This document shows positions 27,442 to 35,619 of a DNA stretch of 42,907 nt, piece by piece. The position numbers were made by a program, and so were the translations under genes. Source of the stretch: Bacteroides gallinarum DSM 18171 = JCM 13658. Its GTDB lineage: Bacteria; Bacteroidota; Bacteroidia; Bacteroidales; Bacteroidaceae. The notes under the pieces were generated by a model that was not told the origin of the DNA, did not search any database, and was given only the letters and a program-made list of their open reading frames with translations. The stretch lies in the NCBI RefSeq assembly GCF_000374365.1, contig NZ_KB894148.1:1-42907 (forward strand), written 5' to 3'. Position 1 is the first letter of the stretch; every line of letters begins with the position of its first letter.

Positions 27442-27449
27442 CAAAGGTA
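27442..27449 (-). promoter_or_regulatory. -7 box upstream of yeiH
   Basis: On the minus strand 27449-27442 reads TACCTTTG, a match to TAnnTTTG. Transcription would start near 27435, giving a leader of about 120 nt before the start codon at 27312. It lies between the LysR stop and yeiH. Confidence 0.55.
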
Positions 27450-27490
27450 GGCTTCTTTTCCCAATCGCGCCAATCGTTTCTGCTTATGTG

Positions 27491-28387
27491 CTATAACTTA
27501 TTATTATGATGTATGGCAAACTGCATGAATACTTGCGCCAGGCCGCTCTCCTGTCCCTGCGGCTGTGCGAAGCTGAAATCGCGCAACATGGGCATCCCCT
27601 TGATTTCGACTACACGCAACTGTCCTGAATACAATTCGTGCGTAATGGAACGGACGGAAACGATGCCCAGGCAATCCGTATGTTCCAGAAACAGCTTGAT
27701 ACTCTCGGTACTTCCCAGATACATCAAGACCTGCAAAGAAGATAACTTTATATTATGCTGCTGCAAGGCACGTTCGAAAACGTCCAATGTACCCGAACCC
27801 CTTTCGCGGAGCACCAACGGCAAGTGCAGCAGTTCTTCGGGAGTAATCTCCTCGCCCACGGCAAGCTTGCTGCCCGTACGAATCACCGCCACCAGCTCGT
27901 CTTCCAGGAAAGTAGTATATTTGATATTGGGCAAACGGAATACTCCCTCTACAAACCCCAGGTCGATGCGGTGTTCCTGCAAGGCATCTTCTATCTCCCT
28001 GGAATTGCCGTTCAGCAACGACAGATTGACTTGCGGAAACTTCCCGATAAAGCTGGCAAGCAAAGGCGGCAATACATATTGGGCAATGGTAGTGCTGGCT
28101 CCCAGCTTCAAGACACCGGTATATTCATTGTGCAGCAAGTGCATTTCGTATTCCAGCCGTTTATAATCTTCCAGAATCCGTTCGCAATGCTCCAACAGCA
28201 GTTTTCCTGATTCCGTCAGCGAAATCCTGCTTCCCTGGCGGTCGAACAGACGTGTTTGATAGGCGGCTTCCAACTCTTGTATATGCTTGGTTATGGCAGG
28301 CTGGCTGACAAACAACTCCTGCGAAGCTTTTGTAAAGCTCAGGTTCTCCGCAACCGACTGGAATACCTTTAAACGAAAATCACTCAT
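27491..28387 (-). CDS. LysR-type transcriptional regulator
   Basis: 298 residues from the chosen ATG. Residues 1-60 form the winged HTH typical of the family: FRLKVFQSVAENLSFTKASQELFVSQPAITKHIQELE, then LFDRQGSRISLTESGKLLL. Residues about 88-290 form the periplasmic-binding-protein-like effector domain, with LKLGASTTIAQYVLPPLLASF and DLGFVEG. This arrangement resembles CysB/YeiE-type regulators that sense small anions or sulfur compounds, but the ligand is not known. I used the Met before SDFRLKVF (28387), not one five codons upstream, because the family starts there. It lies between the unknown gene at 28409 and yeiH, all on one strand. Confidence 0.9.
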   Translation of the reverse strand: MSDFRLKVFQSVAENLSFTKASQELFVSQPAITKHIQELEAAYQTRLFDRQGSRISLTESGKLLLEHCERILEDYKRLEYEMHLLHNEYTGVLKLGASTTIAQYVLPPLLASFIGKFPQVNLSLLNGNSREIEDALQEHRIDLGFVEGVFRLPNIKYTTFLEDELVAVIRTGSKLAVGEEITPEELLHLPLVLRERGSGTLDVFERALQQHNIKLSSLQVLMYLGSTESIKLFLEHTDCLGIVSVRSITHELYSGQLRVVEIKGMPMLRDFSFAQPQGQESGLAQVFMQFAIHHNNKL

Positions 28388-28408
28388 GGCACATCGAATC
28401 AAGGAAGG

Positions 28409-29026
28409 TCAACCATTCTGCAAATCTTCACTCCTGATGCCCAGCACCGACATCAGCGGATACCCCAGCATCTCCCAGCGGCAAGCTACCGGAACGGGCG
28501 GTTCGTCCATACGGAAACAGACGATATCCTTTGCATCTTCCTCCCGCCCGTCGTTTTCGGGCATAAACTCCTTCAGTACTTCTTCGACCTCCTCACCGTA
28601 TTCTTCATTAAAAGGTACGACGAGCAGCTTCTTCACCTCGGCGGAGTTCAGGACTATCCGCAGCAAATCGATATACAACTCCCCACGGGACACAAAACCC
28701 TCCGAGGGCACTGCCATAAAACAGAATTCACCCAAAGACCCCTTGAAAGCCACCCCGTCCAACTCGCTTTTCAAATCGGACGGCAGGCAATGCTCCAGCT
28801 TTCCGGAGTGCTCATCATATACCAGGAGCACCTGCACATCGTTATCGCCCTCCTTCATCCCGGCATCCATTGCCAGGTACATGGTAAAGAGCGCCAAGTC
28901 CACCGTTTGCAGCGAGCGTCCCAACAGCGGTTCGAAATACTTCTTCAAGTCGTTTATAACGAAGTTCAGGTAAGCGGCATCTATCACCATTACCGTTCCG
29001 GCAAGTTTTATCTGGGCATTTTCCAT
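28409..29026 (-). CDS. Unknown conserved cytosolic protein
   Basis: 205 residues from ATG 29026; an in-frame GTG two codons upstream (29032) is also possible. No signal peptide or membrane segment. The sequence is acidic, with a beta strand opening (QIKLAGTVMVIDAAYLNFVI), a helix KYFEPLLGRSLQTVDLALF, a DVQVLLVYDEHSGKLEHCLPSDLK segment and a helix-rich C-terminus EEYGEEVEEVLKEF. I do not recognise the family with confidence, though it looks like a protein conserved only in Bacteroidales. It ends 21 bp before the LysR gene, so they may share a transcript from the TACCTTTA box at 29057-29050 (minus). It is divergent from clpB. Confidence 0.6.
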   Translation of the reverse strand: MENAQIKLAGTVMVIDAAYLNFVINDLKKYFEPLLGRSLQTVDLALFTMYLAMDAGMKEGDNDVQVLLVYDEHSGKLEHCLPSDLKSELDGVAFKGSLGEFCFMAVPSEGFVSRGELYIDLLRIVLNSAEVKKLLVVPFNEEYGEEVEEVLKEFMPENDGREEDAKDIVCFRMDEPPVPVACRWEMLGYPLMSVLGIRSEDLQNG

Positions 29027-29084
29027 AATCACATCCTTTATTGAGGGAGTAAAGGTACAAAAAGTTTTGCAGATAAATGCTATT

Positions 29085-29108
29085 TGTCACAAATCAGTCA
29101 TTTTGACA
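29085..29108 (+). promoter_or_regulatory. TGTCA/TGACA dyad upstream of clpB
   Basis: TGTCA (29085-29089) and TGACA (29104-29108) are inverted with 14 bp between, and further half-sites AGTCA (29096-29100) and TTTTGTC (29133-29139) lie in and beside it. The block is about 45-70 bp upstream of the -24 element, like the similar dyad before dnaK. Confidence 0.4.
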
Positions 29109-29151
29109 TTCGTTTTATTCCGTTAACTGAAATTTTGTCTCATTCCTGCCA

Positions 29152-29167
29152 TTGGCAAATCTTTTGC
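29152..29167 (+). promoter_or_regulatory. Candidate sigma-54 (-24/-12) promoter of clpB
   Basis: TTGGCAAATCTTTTGC has TTGGCA at -24 and TTGC at -12, with GG and GC 12 bp apart as sigma-54 requires. The start codon at 29217 lies about 40 nt from the predicted start site. The same stretch also reads as a weak Bacteroides sigma-A promoter (TTTG at 29134-29137 and AATCTTTTG), so the assignment is open. Confidence 0.5.
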
Positions 29168-29216
29168 GCCCCTTGAAACGTTATGGATTTAATAAAAAAA
29201 GAAAGGAGAACAAGAT

Positions 29217-31811
29217 ATGAACTTTAACAACTTTACTATCAAAGCGCAGGAGGCTGTACAGGAAGCCGTGAACCTGACGCAAGCGCGGGGACAACAAGCT
29301 ATCGAACCCGTGCACTTGCTTCAGAGCGTGATGAAGGTGGGCGAGAATGTAACCAACTTCATCTTCCAGAAGTTAGGCATGAACGGGCAGCAAATCGCAC
29401 TCGTGCTCGACAGGCAGATTGATTCGCTACCGAAAGTTTCGGGCGGAGAACCCTACCTGAGCCGCGAGACTAACGAGGTTTTCCAGAAAGCTATCCAGTA
29501 CTCCAAGGAAATGGGAGACGAGTTCGTTTCGCTGGAACCGCTCCTGCTGGGTATCCTGAACGTGAAAAGTACCGCTTCCACTATCCTCAAGGATGCCGGA
29601 ATGACGGAAAAAGAGTTGCGTAATGCAATCAACGAGCTGAGAAAAGGCGAAAAGGTGACTTCGCAATCCAGCGAGGACACCTACCAGTCATTGGAGAAGT
29701 ATGCAATCAACCTGAACGAAGCAGCCCGAAGCGGCAAGTTAGACCCCGTGATAGGGCGCGACGAAGAAATCCGCCGGGTACTGCAAATCCTGAGCCGCCG
29801 TACCAAGAACAACCCTATACTGATAGGCGAGCCGGGAACCGGTAAAACAGCGATTGTAGAAGGCCTTGCCCACCGTATATTACGGGGCGACGTACCCGAG
29901 AACCTGAAAAACAAACAGGTCTACTCGCTGGATATGGGCGCACTGGTTGCGGGAGCCAAATACAAAGGCGAGTTCGAGGAACGCCTGAAAGCCGTTATCA
30001 ACGAAGTGAAGAAGTCGGAAGGAGACATCATCCTGTTTATCGACGAAATCCACACGCTGGTAGGCGCCGGCAAGGGCGAAGGCGCCATGGATGCCGCCAA
30101 CATCCTGAAACCGGCACTGGCACGTGGTGAGCTGAGAAGCATCGGCGCCACCACCCTCGACGAGTATCAGAAATATTTCGAGAAAGACAAGGCGCTGGAA
30201 CGCCGTTTCCAAATCGTCATGGTGAACGAACCGGATACGCTGAGCACCATTTCCATTCTCCGCGGCTTGAAGGAGCGCTACGAAAACCACCACCACGTAC
30301 GGATTAAGGACGATGCTATCATTGCCGCCGTAGAGCTGAGCAACCGATACATCACCGACCGTTTCCTGCCGGACAAGGCTATCGACCTCATGGACGAGGC
30401 TGCCGCCAAACTGCGTATGGAGGTAGATTCCGTACCGGAAGAGCTGGATGAGATTTCACGTAAAATCAAGCAGTTGGAGATTGAGCGCGAAGCTATCAAG
30501 CGCGAAAACGACCGTCCCAAGCTGGAGCAAATCGGTAAGGAACTTGCTGAGCTCAAAGAGCAGGAAAAGTCGTACAAGGCAAAATGGCAAAGCGAAAAGA
30601 CGCTGGTCAACAAGATTCAGCAGAACAAAGTCGAAATAGAAAACCTGAAGTTCGAAGCCGACAAAGCGGAACGCGAGGGCGATTACGGCAAAGTGGCCGA
30701 AATACGTTACGGCAAACTACAGGCGTTGAACCGGGAAATTGAAGAAACGCAGCAGAAACTGCACGAAATGCAGGGCGACACGGCAATGATTAAAGAGGAA
30801 GTCGATGCCGAGGACATCGCCGATGTAGTTTCCCGCTGGACAGGCATACCGGTAAGCAAGATGCTGCAAAGCGAAAAGGACAAGCTGCTGCACCTGGAGG
30901 ACGAGTTGCACCAACGTGTTATCGGCCAGGACGAAGCCATTGAAGCCGTAGCCGACGCCGTACGCCGCAGCCGTGCAGGATTGCAAGACCCGAAGCGGCC
31001 TATCGGTTCGTTCCTGTTCCTCGGTACTACCGGTGTAGGTAAGACGGAACTTGCCAAGGCGCTCGCCGAATTCCTGTTCGACGACGAAACGATGATGACG
31101 CGTATCGACATGAGCGAGTACCAGGAGAAGCACAGCGTCTCCCGCCTGGTCGGAGCGCCTCCGGGATACGTGGGTTATGATGAAGGCGGCCAGTTGACGG
31201 AAGCCGTACGCCGGAAACCCTACTCTGTCGTACTGTTCGACGAAATCGAGAAAGCGCATCCGGATGTATTCAACATCCTGCTGCAAGTACTGGACGACGG
31301 ACGTTTGACAGACAATAAAGGACGTACCGTAAACTTCAAGAACACCATTATCATCATGACTTCCAATATGGGCAGCGGCTACATTCAAAACCAAATGGAA
31401 AAGCTGAACGCTTCCAACAAAGCGGAGATTGTGGAGGAAACCAAGAAAGAAGTAATGAATATGCTGAAAAAGACGATTCGTCCGGAGTTCCTGAACCGTA
31501 TCGACGAAACAATCATGTTCCTGCCGTTGACCGAAAAGGAAATCAAACAGATTGTCGTGCTCCAGATTAAGAGCGTGCAGAAGATGCTTTCTGGAAACGG
31601 AGTGGAACTGGTATTGACCGATGCCGCCATAAACTTCCTTGCCGGTGCGGGATACGACCCCGAATTCGGCGCCCGTCCGGTAAAGCGTGCTATCCAGCAC
31701 TATTTGCTGAACGACCTGTCCAAGAAGCTATTGGCACAAGAAGTAGACCGCAGCAAACCGATTACGGTAGATGCCGATACCACCAAAGACGGGCTGGTAT
31801 TCAGCAACTAA
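29217..31811 (+). CDS. clpB: Protein disaggregase ClpB (Hsp100)
   Basis: 864 residues, full length. An AAA+ hexamer that pulls polypeptides from aggregates together with the DnaK system in the cytosol. Domains: Clp_N repeats (1-145); NBD1 with Walker A GEPGTGKT (about 204-211) and Walker B ILFIDEIHTLVGAG; the coiled-coil M domain (about 410-525, many E/K heptads); NBD2 with Walker A GTTGVGKT (about 603-610), the VLFDEIEKAHPDVFN Walker B and the sensor-2 GARPVKRAIQ. The pore tyrosine lies in GAKYKGEFEER. There is no ClpP-binding loop, so it is ClpB and not ClpA/C. The ATG is preceded by AAGGAGAACA, a usable ribosome binding site. It is transcribed alone. Confidence 0.98.
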   Translation: MNFNNFTIKAQEAVQEAVNLTQARGQQAIEPVHLLQSVMKVGENVTNFIFQKLGMNGQQIALVLDRQIDSLPKVSGGEPYLSRETNEVFQKAIQYSKEMGDEFVSLEPLLLGILNVKSTASTILKDAGMTEKELRNAINELRKGEKVTSQSSEDTYQSLEKYAINLNEAARSGKLDPVIGRDEEIRRVLQILSRRTKNNPILIGEPGTGKTAIVEGLAHRILRGDVPENLKNKQVYSLDMGALVAGAKYKGEFEERLKAVINEVKKSEGDIILFIDEIHTLVGAGKGEGAMDAANILKPALARGELRSIGATTLDEYQKYFEKDKALERRFQIVMVNEPDTLSTISILRGLKERYENHHHVRIKDDAIIAAVELSNRYITDRFLPDKAIDLMDEAAAKLRMEVDSVPEELDEISRKIKQLEIEREAIKRENDRPKLEQIGKELAELKEQEKSYKAKWQSEKTLVNKIQQNKVEIENLKFEADKAEREGDYGKVAEIRYGKLQALNREIEETQQKLHEMQGDTAMIKEEVDAEDIADVVSRWTGIPVSKMLQSEKDKLLHLEDELHQRVIGQDEAIEAVADAVRRSRAGLQDPKRPIGSFLFLGTTGVGKTELAKALAEFLFDDETMMTRIDMSEYQEKHSVSRLVGAPPGYVGYDEGGQLTEAVRRKPYSVVLFDEIEKAHPDVFNILLQVLDDGRLTDNKGRTVNFKNTIIIMTSNMGSGYIQNQMEKLNASNKAEIVEETKKEVMNMLKKTIRPEFLNRIDETIMFLPLTEKEIKQIVVLQIKSVQKMLSGNGVELVLTDAAINFLAGAGYDPEFGARPVKRAIQHYLLNDLSKKLLAQEVDRSKPITVDADTTKDGLVFSN

Positions 31812-31828
31812 AAGAAAGGGGATTATCG

Positions 31829-31910
31829 GGTTAACTTCGTAATTGCAGGAAGTTAACCAAACAGATGACAAGGAGTTAACTAAGTTACTCATACTTAGTT
31901 AACTCCTTGT
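31829..31910. repeat. GTTAAC-rich hairpin pair after clpB
   Basis: GGTTAACTTC (31829-31838) pairs with GAAGTTAACC (31849-31858). Then a perfect 17-bp stem is formed by 31868-31884 and 31894-31910 around a 9-nt loop. Each arm contains GTTAAC, and a fifth copy stands alone at 31921-31926. The second hairpin may end clpB transcription, but only a weak T-rich stretch (TTGTGTTGTAT) follows. Confidence 0.7.
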
Positions 31911-31996
31911 GTTGTATGATGTTAACTTGAAAATAGCATACAAGCAACAGGTAAACAATATCCTATAATCATGCACAGATAATATATTTATTTGTA

Positions 31997-32033
31997 ATAA
32001 CCAAGACCCGTTCTGGCAGCAGGTCTTGGTTAT
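31997..32033 (-). terminator. Terminator of the PepSY-like lipoprotein gene
   Basis: ATAACCAAGACC (31997-32008) and GGTCTTGGTTAT (32022-32033) form a perfect 12-bp stem. On the minus strand it is followed by TACAAATAAATATATT. It lies 7 bp past the stop codon. Confidence 0.75.
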
Positions 32034-32039
32034 CACAAT

Positions 32040-33290
32040 TCAATCACGCCGTGCAGTGACCTTTCCTGTTTCATCCACATATACCTCATACTCGCCTCCG
32101 CCTTTCCAGGCCTCCGCTTCGTAGGCAATTCCCTTTTCCGTTTCAATCACGTCCGCCCATTCGTGGGTATCCGGCTCATAACCTGCCTGACGGATTAAAG
32201 CTGCGATGTCGTCCGGCAGCGGAGCTTCCCATTCGGTGCACACCCACTCGCCACGGCGGAAACTCACCTCCTTCTTCACCTTGTCGTGCATGATTTCTAT
32301 CTCGACCAGCCCGTCGTCGTCGTCGCGTCCGGTGATAACCGCCCCGGCATATTTCTCATGGATGAACTTTTCATAATCGCTGCCTACCGAAACACCTCCC
32401 TGGATATTATCCTCCGGCAAAGAGGGACGCTGGATAACCTGATACGTTTCCGCTTCGACAAATACCTTGTAGTCGCGGTCACCCCTGCCTTCCATTTCCA
32501 CGCAGTAATAAGTAGCCGAAGCGGTCTTGAACATTTTCACCTCTTCCACCACCGCATCCGGATGTTCCGCCTTTGCCGCACCGGTAACCTGTTCCGGAAC
32601 CAGTTTCAGCGTCCGGTGTTCGTACTCCGTGGTGGTCTGGAGCCATTGCGAAGCATCCGAAAACAGCACCTCGTGCTTCAACCCGTCTGCAATCACTTCC
32701 ACTTCGATGCGTCCGTCTTCACGGTCGAAATCCACTATACGCGCTTCCGCTCCCAGGTTTTCCTTTACCCACCTCTCGATATCGCCGGAAGGTATCTGCG
32801 GGAAATAGTCGTGGTAATCTCCGTCCTCCGCATCCAGGAACCCATGCACCAGAATGCCGTCTTCCGTATAATAAAGGTCTGCCTCCTGCTCTCCCTTTTC
32901 CGCTTCAATCACGTAAAGCGTCTCGCTGCCCGTGCGGGTCAGCTTGTCTACATCGTCCACATGCCAGTCATTATAAGCGCTTGCATTGAAAGCCTCCTGC
33001 ACCGGTTGCGGAAGTTGTTCAAACCGGACATCGGTTTCTTTCATCCCGCAATAACCGTCCCGGGCATACCACACTGTTTCCCCGCTCCGGGTAAGGTTTG
33101 CCACCAGATAGTCCCCTTTCACTTCCCAGGTAGCCGGCTCGTCTCCATATTCTTTCTCAAAAGCCGCCAGTACTTCCTGCGGTACGTTTCCGTTGAAGCC
33201 GCCGTCAGGATTGTTGTCGTCGTTGTCGCATGACACGAAGAAAAGCATTCCGCTTACCAGAAGCGTCCAAAATGATAAAAACTTCCTCAT
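32040..33290 (-). CDS. Multi-domain PepSY-like lipoprotein
   Basis: 416 residues. The lipobox is FFVSC (Cys21), followed by the acidic spacer DNDDNNPDGG. The mature protein is a chain of PepSY-like (DUF2874) modules: a helix such as VPQEVLAAFEKEYGDEPATWEV or LPQPVQEAFNASAYNDWHVDDV, then strands ending YVIEAE, YEAEAW or VEMEG, repeated about four to five times. Related periplasmic proteins resemble beta-lactamase-inhibitor-like folds, but their function is not established. The end EVYVDETGKVTARRD is a complete final strand pair. It is transcribed alone, with its own -7 box and terminator. It is very acidic overall, suited to an exposed location. Confidence 0.8.
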   Translation of the reverse strand: MRKFLSFWTLLVSGMLFFVSCDNDDNNPDGGFNGNVPQEVLAAFEKEYGDEPATWEVKGDYLVANLTRSGETVWYARDGYCGMKETDVRFEQLPQPVQEAFNASAYNDWHVDDVDKLTRTGSETLYVIEAEKGEQEADLYYTEDGILVHGFLDAEDGDYHDYFPQIPSGDIERWVKENLGAEARIVDFDREDGRIEVEVIADGLKHEVLFSDASQWLQTTTEYEHRTLKLVPEQVTGAAKAEHPDAVVEEVKMFKTASATYYCVEMEGRGDRDYKVFVEAETYQVIQRPSLPEDNIQGGVSVGSDYEKFIHEKYAGAVITGRDDDDGLVEIEIMHDKVKKEVSFRRGEWVCTEWEAPLPDDIAALIRQAGYEPDTHEWADVIETEKGIAYEAEAWKGGGEYEVYVDETGKVTARRD

Positions 33291-33318
33291 ATTCGTTACT
33301 CATTTTAATGTTCCGGTA

Positions 33319-33326
33319 CAAACATA
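33319..33326 (-). promoter_or_regulatory. -7 box of the PepSY-like lipoprotein gene
   Basis: On the minus strand 33326-33319 reads TATGTTTG, matching TAnnTTTG. The predicted start is about 20 nt before the ATG at 33290. No convincing TTTG at -33; a T-rich stretch is present. Confidence 0.5.
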
Positions 33327-33481
33327 CGCCCTAATTCTGGAAAGAATCTGAAAAACAAGAATTCAAAAAGCAACCTTAGCTGCCGAATCCTACCGAAAGC
33401 CGGTTGCCGGGCTGAAATAAATGCCTGCCTTATACGGACATGCCTGTCTGGAAACCGCCTTCTCCCATTGCACGGCCGGAC

Positions 33482-34861
33482 TTACCCCAAGAGCCGCTTT
33501 ACCATTCCGAAGTATTTGAAAGGCGCATATTTCACCGGCAAGTCCGGCCATACAGGTGTCGTGAGCACAGACCGTTCATTGCTGAAAGCCAGAAAGCTGT
33601 ACCGCCCGTGGTACTTGCCCATGCCGCTGTTGCCGACCCCGCCGAAAGGCAAATTATGGTTGGAGACATGCATCAGGGTATCGTTTATGCAGGCGCCTCC
33701 GGAAGTAGAGCGACGCAAGATTTCCGCCGCCCGCTTGCTTTTTCCGAAATAATAAAAAGCCAGCGGTTTCTCGTGCCCGTTGACATAAGCCAGCACCTCG
33801 TCCATTTTCCTGAAAGTCATAACCGGCAACAACGGGCCGAATATCTCTTCCTGCATGATAGGGTCGTCGGGGGTCACACCGTCAATCACGGTCGGCGCTA
33901 TATACCGTTCCCCGTCATCCACCTCGCCGCCTATCACCACCGTCCCCGCCTGCATAAGCGATTTCAACCTTTCCACGGCCTGCCGGTTCACGATACGGGG
34001 AAAATACGGGCTGTGCTGCGGGTTCTCGCCGAAGAAACGCTTCAATACCAGTCTTATCTGCCCGAAAAGCCGCTCTTTCACATCTTCATGCACGAACAGA
34101 TAATCGGGGGCGATACAAGTTTGTCCGGCGTTAACGGTTTTCCCCCACATGATACGCCGCGCCGCTATTTCCAGATTGGCATCCTTGTCTACGATACAAG
34201 GGCTTTTCCCTCCCAATTCCAAAACCACGGGCGTAAGATTCCGGGCGGCGGCAGTCATCACCACCTTCCCGAACGACGGGCTGCCCGTAAAGAATATGAA
34301 ATCGAAGCGCTGTTCAAGCAAATGCCGGTTCACTTCCCGATGCCCGTGCGTCATGCACACATAATGCTCAGGAAAGGTTTCCCTTACCAGTTCATCCATA
34401 ACCTGTGCGATATGAGGCGTGTTGGGCGACGATTTCAGAACCGCACAGCATCCGGCGGAAATGGCTCCCACCAACGGGTTCATCAACAGTTGGAACGGGT
34501 AGTTCCATGGAGCGATAATAAGCGCCACACCCAAAGGTTCGTACAATATCCTGCTCCTGGAAGGAAAGAGGAACATGGGAGAAGGCACACGCCGCCCCTT
34601 GCTCCAGCGTTTCAAGTGGCGGATATGATTATTGATTTCACCCAGTACCATGCTGGTTTCCGTTAGGTAAGCCTCTTCGGACGACTTGTGCAAATCGAAC
34701 CATAACGCCTCGGCAATGCGCTGCTCATACTTCGACACGGCTGCCCGGAAGCGTTTCAACTGTCCGATACGGAATGCGATATCTTTCGTTTGATGTGTCG
34801 CAAAAAATGCCCGCTGTTTCGCAAGCAAGGCCTCTATTCTTTCTTTTGATGTCTCGTTCAT
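33482..34861 (-). CDS. Aldehyde dehydrogenase (class 3-like)
   Basis: 459 residues. It oxidises aldehydes to carboxylic acids with NAD(P)+. The Rossmann-type cofactor domain has IIAPWNYPFQLLMNPL (Asn120), FFTGSPSFGKVV (about 190-201) and LELGGKSPCIV with the general base Glu215. The catalytic Cys249 is in NAGQTCIAPDY. The late E.FGPLLPV segment is conserved. The short length, the FTGSP.FGK loop and the KYG.YSFL..SNERSV-type end fit the class 3 group (fatty or aromatic aldehydes), which is cytosolic or tail-anchored. The C-terminus ends PFKYFGMVKRLLG. It is transcribed alone, with a -7 box about 60 nt upstream. The physiological substrate is unknown. Confidence 0.93.
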   Translation of the reverse strand: MNETSKERIEALLAKQRAFFATHQTKDIAFRIGQLKRFRAAVSKYEQRIAEALWFDLHKSSEEAYLTETSMVLGEINNHIRHLKRWSKGRRVPSPMFLFPSRSRILYEPLGVALIIAPWNYPFQLLMNPLVGAISAGCCAVLKSSPNTPHIAQVMDELVRETFPEHYVCMTHGHREVNRHLLEQRFDFIFFTGSPSFGKVVMTAAARNLTPVVLELGGKSPCIVDKDANLEIAARRIMWGKTVNAGQTCIAPDYLFVHEDVKERLFGQIRLVLKRFFGENPQHSPYFPRIVNRQAVERLKSLMQAGTVVIGGEVDDGERYIAPTVIDGVTPDDPIMQEEIFGPLLPVMTFRKMDEVLAYVNGHEKPLAFYYFGKSKRAAEILRRSTSGGACINDTLMHVSNHNLPFGGVGNSGMGKYHGRYSFLAFSNERSVLTTPVWPDLPVKYAPFKYFGMVKRLLG

Positions 34862-34922
34862 TATCTTATTGGTTAACTGTTACCGGAAATTGAAAAATCT
34901 ATTTCATACATTATTCCTTTTG

Positions 34923-34930
34923 CAAAAATA
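34923..34930 (-). promoter_or_regulatory. -7 box of the aldehyde dehydrogenase gene
   Basis: On the minus strand 34930-34923 reads TATTTTTG, matching TAnnTTTG. The predicted start near 34916 leaves a leader of about 55 nt. Confidence 0.5.
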
Positions 34931-35164
34931 GCAGTAATTCTGAAAACGCCCGCATCCCTCTTTTGTTTATGTCCGATATACTTACATACCCGAATTTTAA
35001 GACGGGCAAGTAAGAAACCGGAAATATCAAATGGACAATTCTAAATCAATACGACCCATGGATGTCAAAGCGAGGTCGCCCGGCTGCCTCTCAGAAGTGG
35101 CACACACAGCCTTCAGGGAAGGTATGGAGGGGGATAGCTGGCTAAAAAGGAAGGGTAACGACTT

Positions 35165-35230
35165 AGGTAGCCTCACTCGTTACTTCAGGTAGCCTCACCC
35201 GTTACCTTAGGCTGCCTCAGTCGTTACCTT
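35165..35230. repeat. Three 22-bp tandem repeats
   Basis: Copies at 35165-35186, 35187-35208 and 35209-35230 follow the pattern AGGTAGCCTCACYCGTTACYTT, with one to four changes each, and a partial fourth (AAGTTACC) follows. They lie in the 758-bp gap between the aldehyde dehydrogenase and DUF5606 genes. Apart from these, the hairpins at 35330 and 35510 and the promoter at 34923, I see nothing there. Confidence 0.8.
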
Positions 35231-35329
35231 AAGTTACCCCGATAATATGTAAAGGAAGGTTACAGGTAAGAAGATAATCTATTGCGGGCATTGCCAACCG
35301 TTACAAATCAATGATAATCGATATATAAA

Positions 35330-35377
35330 AAAGAGGAGGCATGTGCGGTGATATGGTAACCGACATGCGTCCTCTTT
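35330..35377. terminator. Strong bidirectional hairpin
   Basis: AAAGAGGA, GCATGT and CGGT on the left arm (35330-35349) pair with ACCG, ACATGC and TCCTCTTT (35359-35377), broken by a mismatch and a bulge; the loop is 9 nt. On the minus strand a run of T follows (opposite the A tract at 35327-35332), so it can end transcripts arriving from the DUF5606 gene. A weaker T stretch follows on the plus strand. Confidence 0.65.
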
Positions 35378-35509
35378 CTTTGTCTATATAAAGCCCCGGT
35401 ATTTTTAATGAAAATATTGTTTTCAAGAAGATAGATATACTTTTATTTGCATATCTTCGTATCCGGGCTCAGTATGTTATTAACTTCACCTATGCAGGTT
35501 TACAAGGGG

Positions 35510-35543
35510 TATCAATGATTCTATACGAAAGCGGTCATTGATA
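35510..35543. repeat. 9-bp inverted repeat in the DUF5606 downstream region
   Basis: TATCAATGA (35510-35518) and TCATTGATA (35535-35543) are perfect inverted repeats with 16 bp between. No T tract follows. Function unknown; it could be part of the 3' untranslated region of the DUF5606 transcript. Confidence 0.5.
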
Positions 35544-35619
35544 ATCAACAATTTAAAGTTAAAAGGCATACTCCGTTTCGAACCTTCCCCCTCCTCTATT
35601 TGTCGTCCTCTGGAAACTA

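Noticed and set aside
35031..35192. A 53-codon open frame in the long gap before DUF5606
   Set aside because: Its last codons are the start of the 22-bp tandem repeats, it has no promoter or homologous feel, and it ends inside a repeat. Chance is the simpler explanation.
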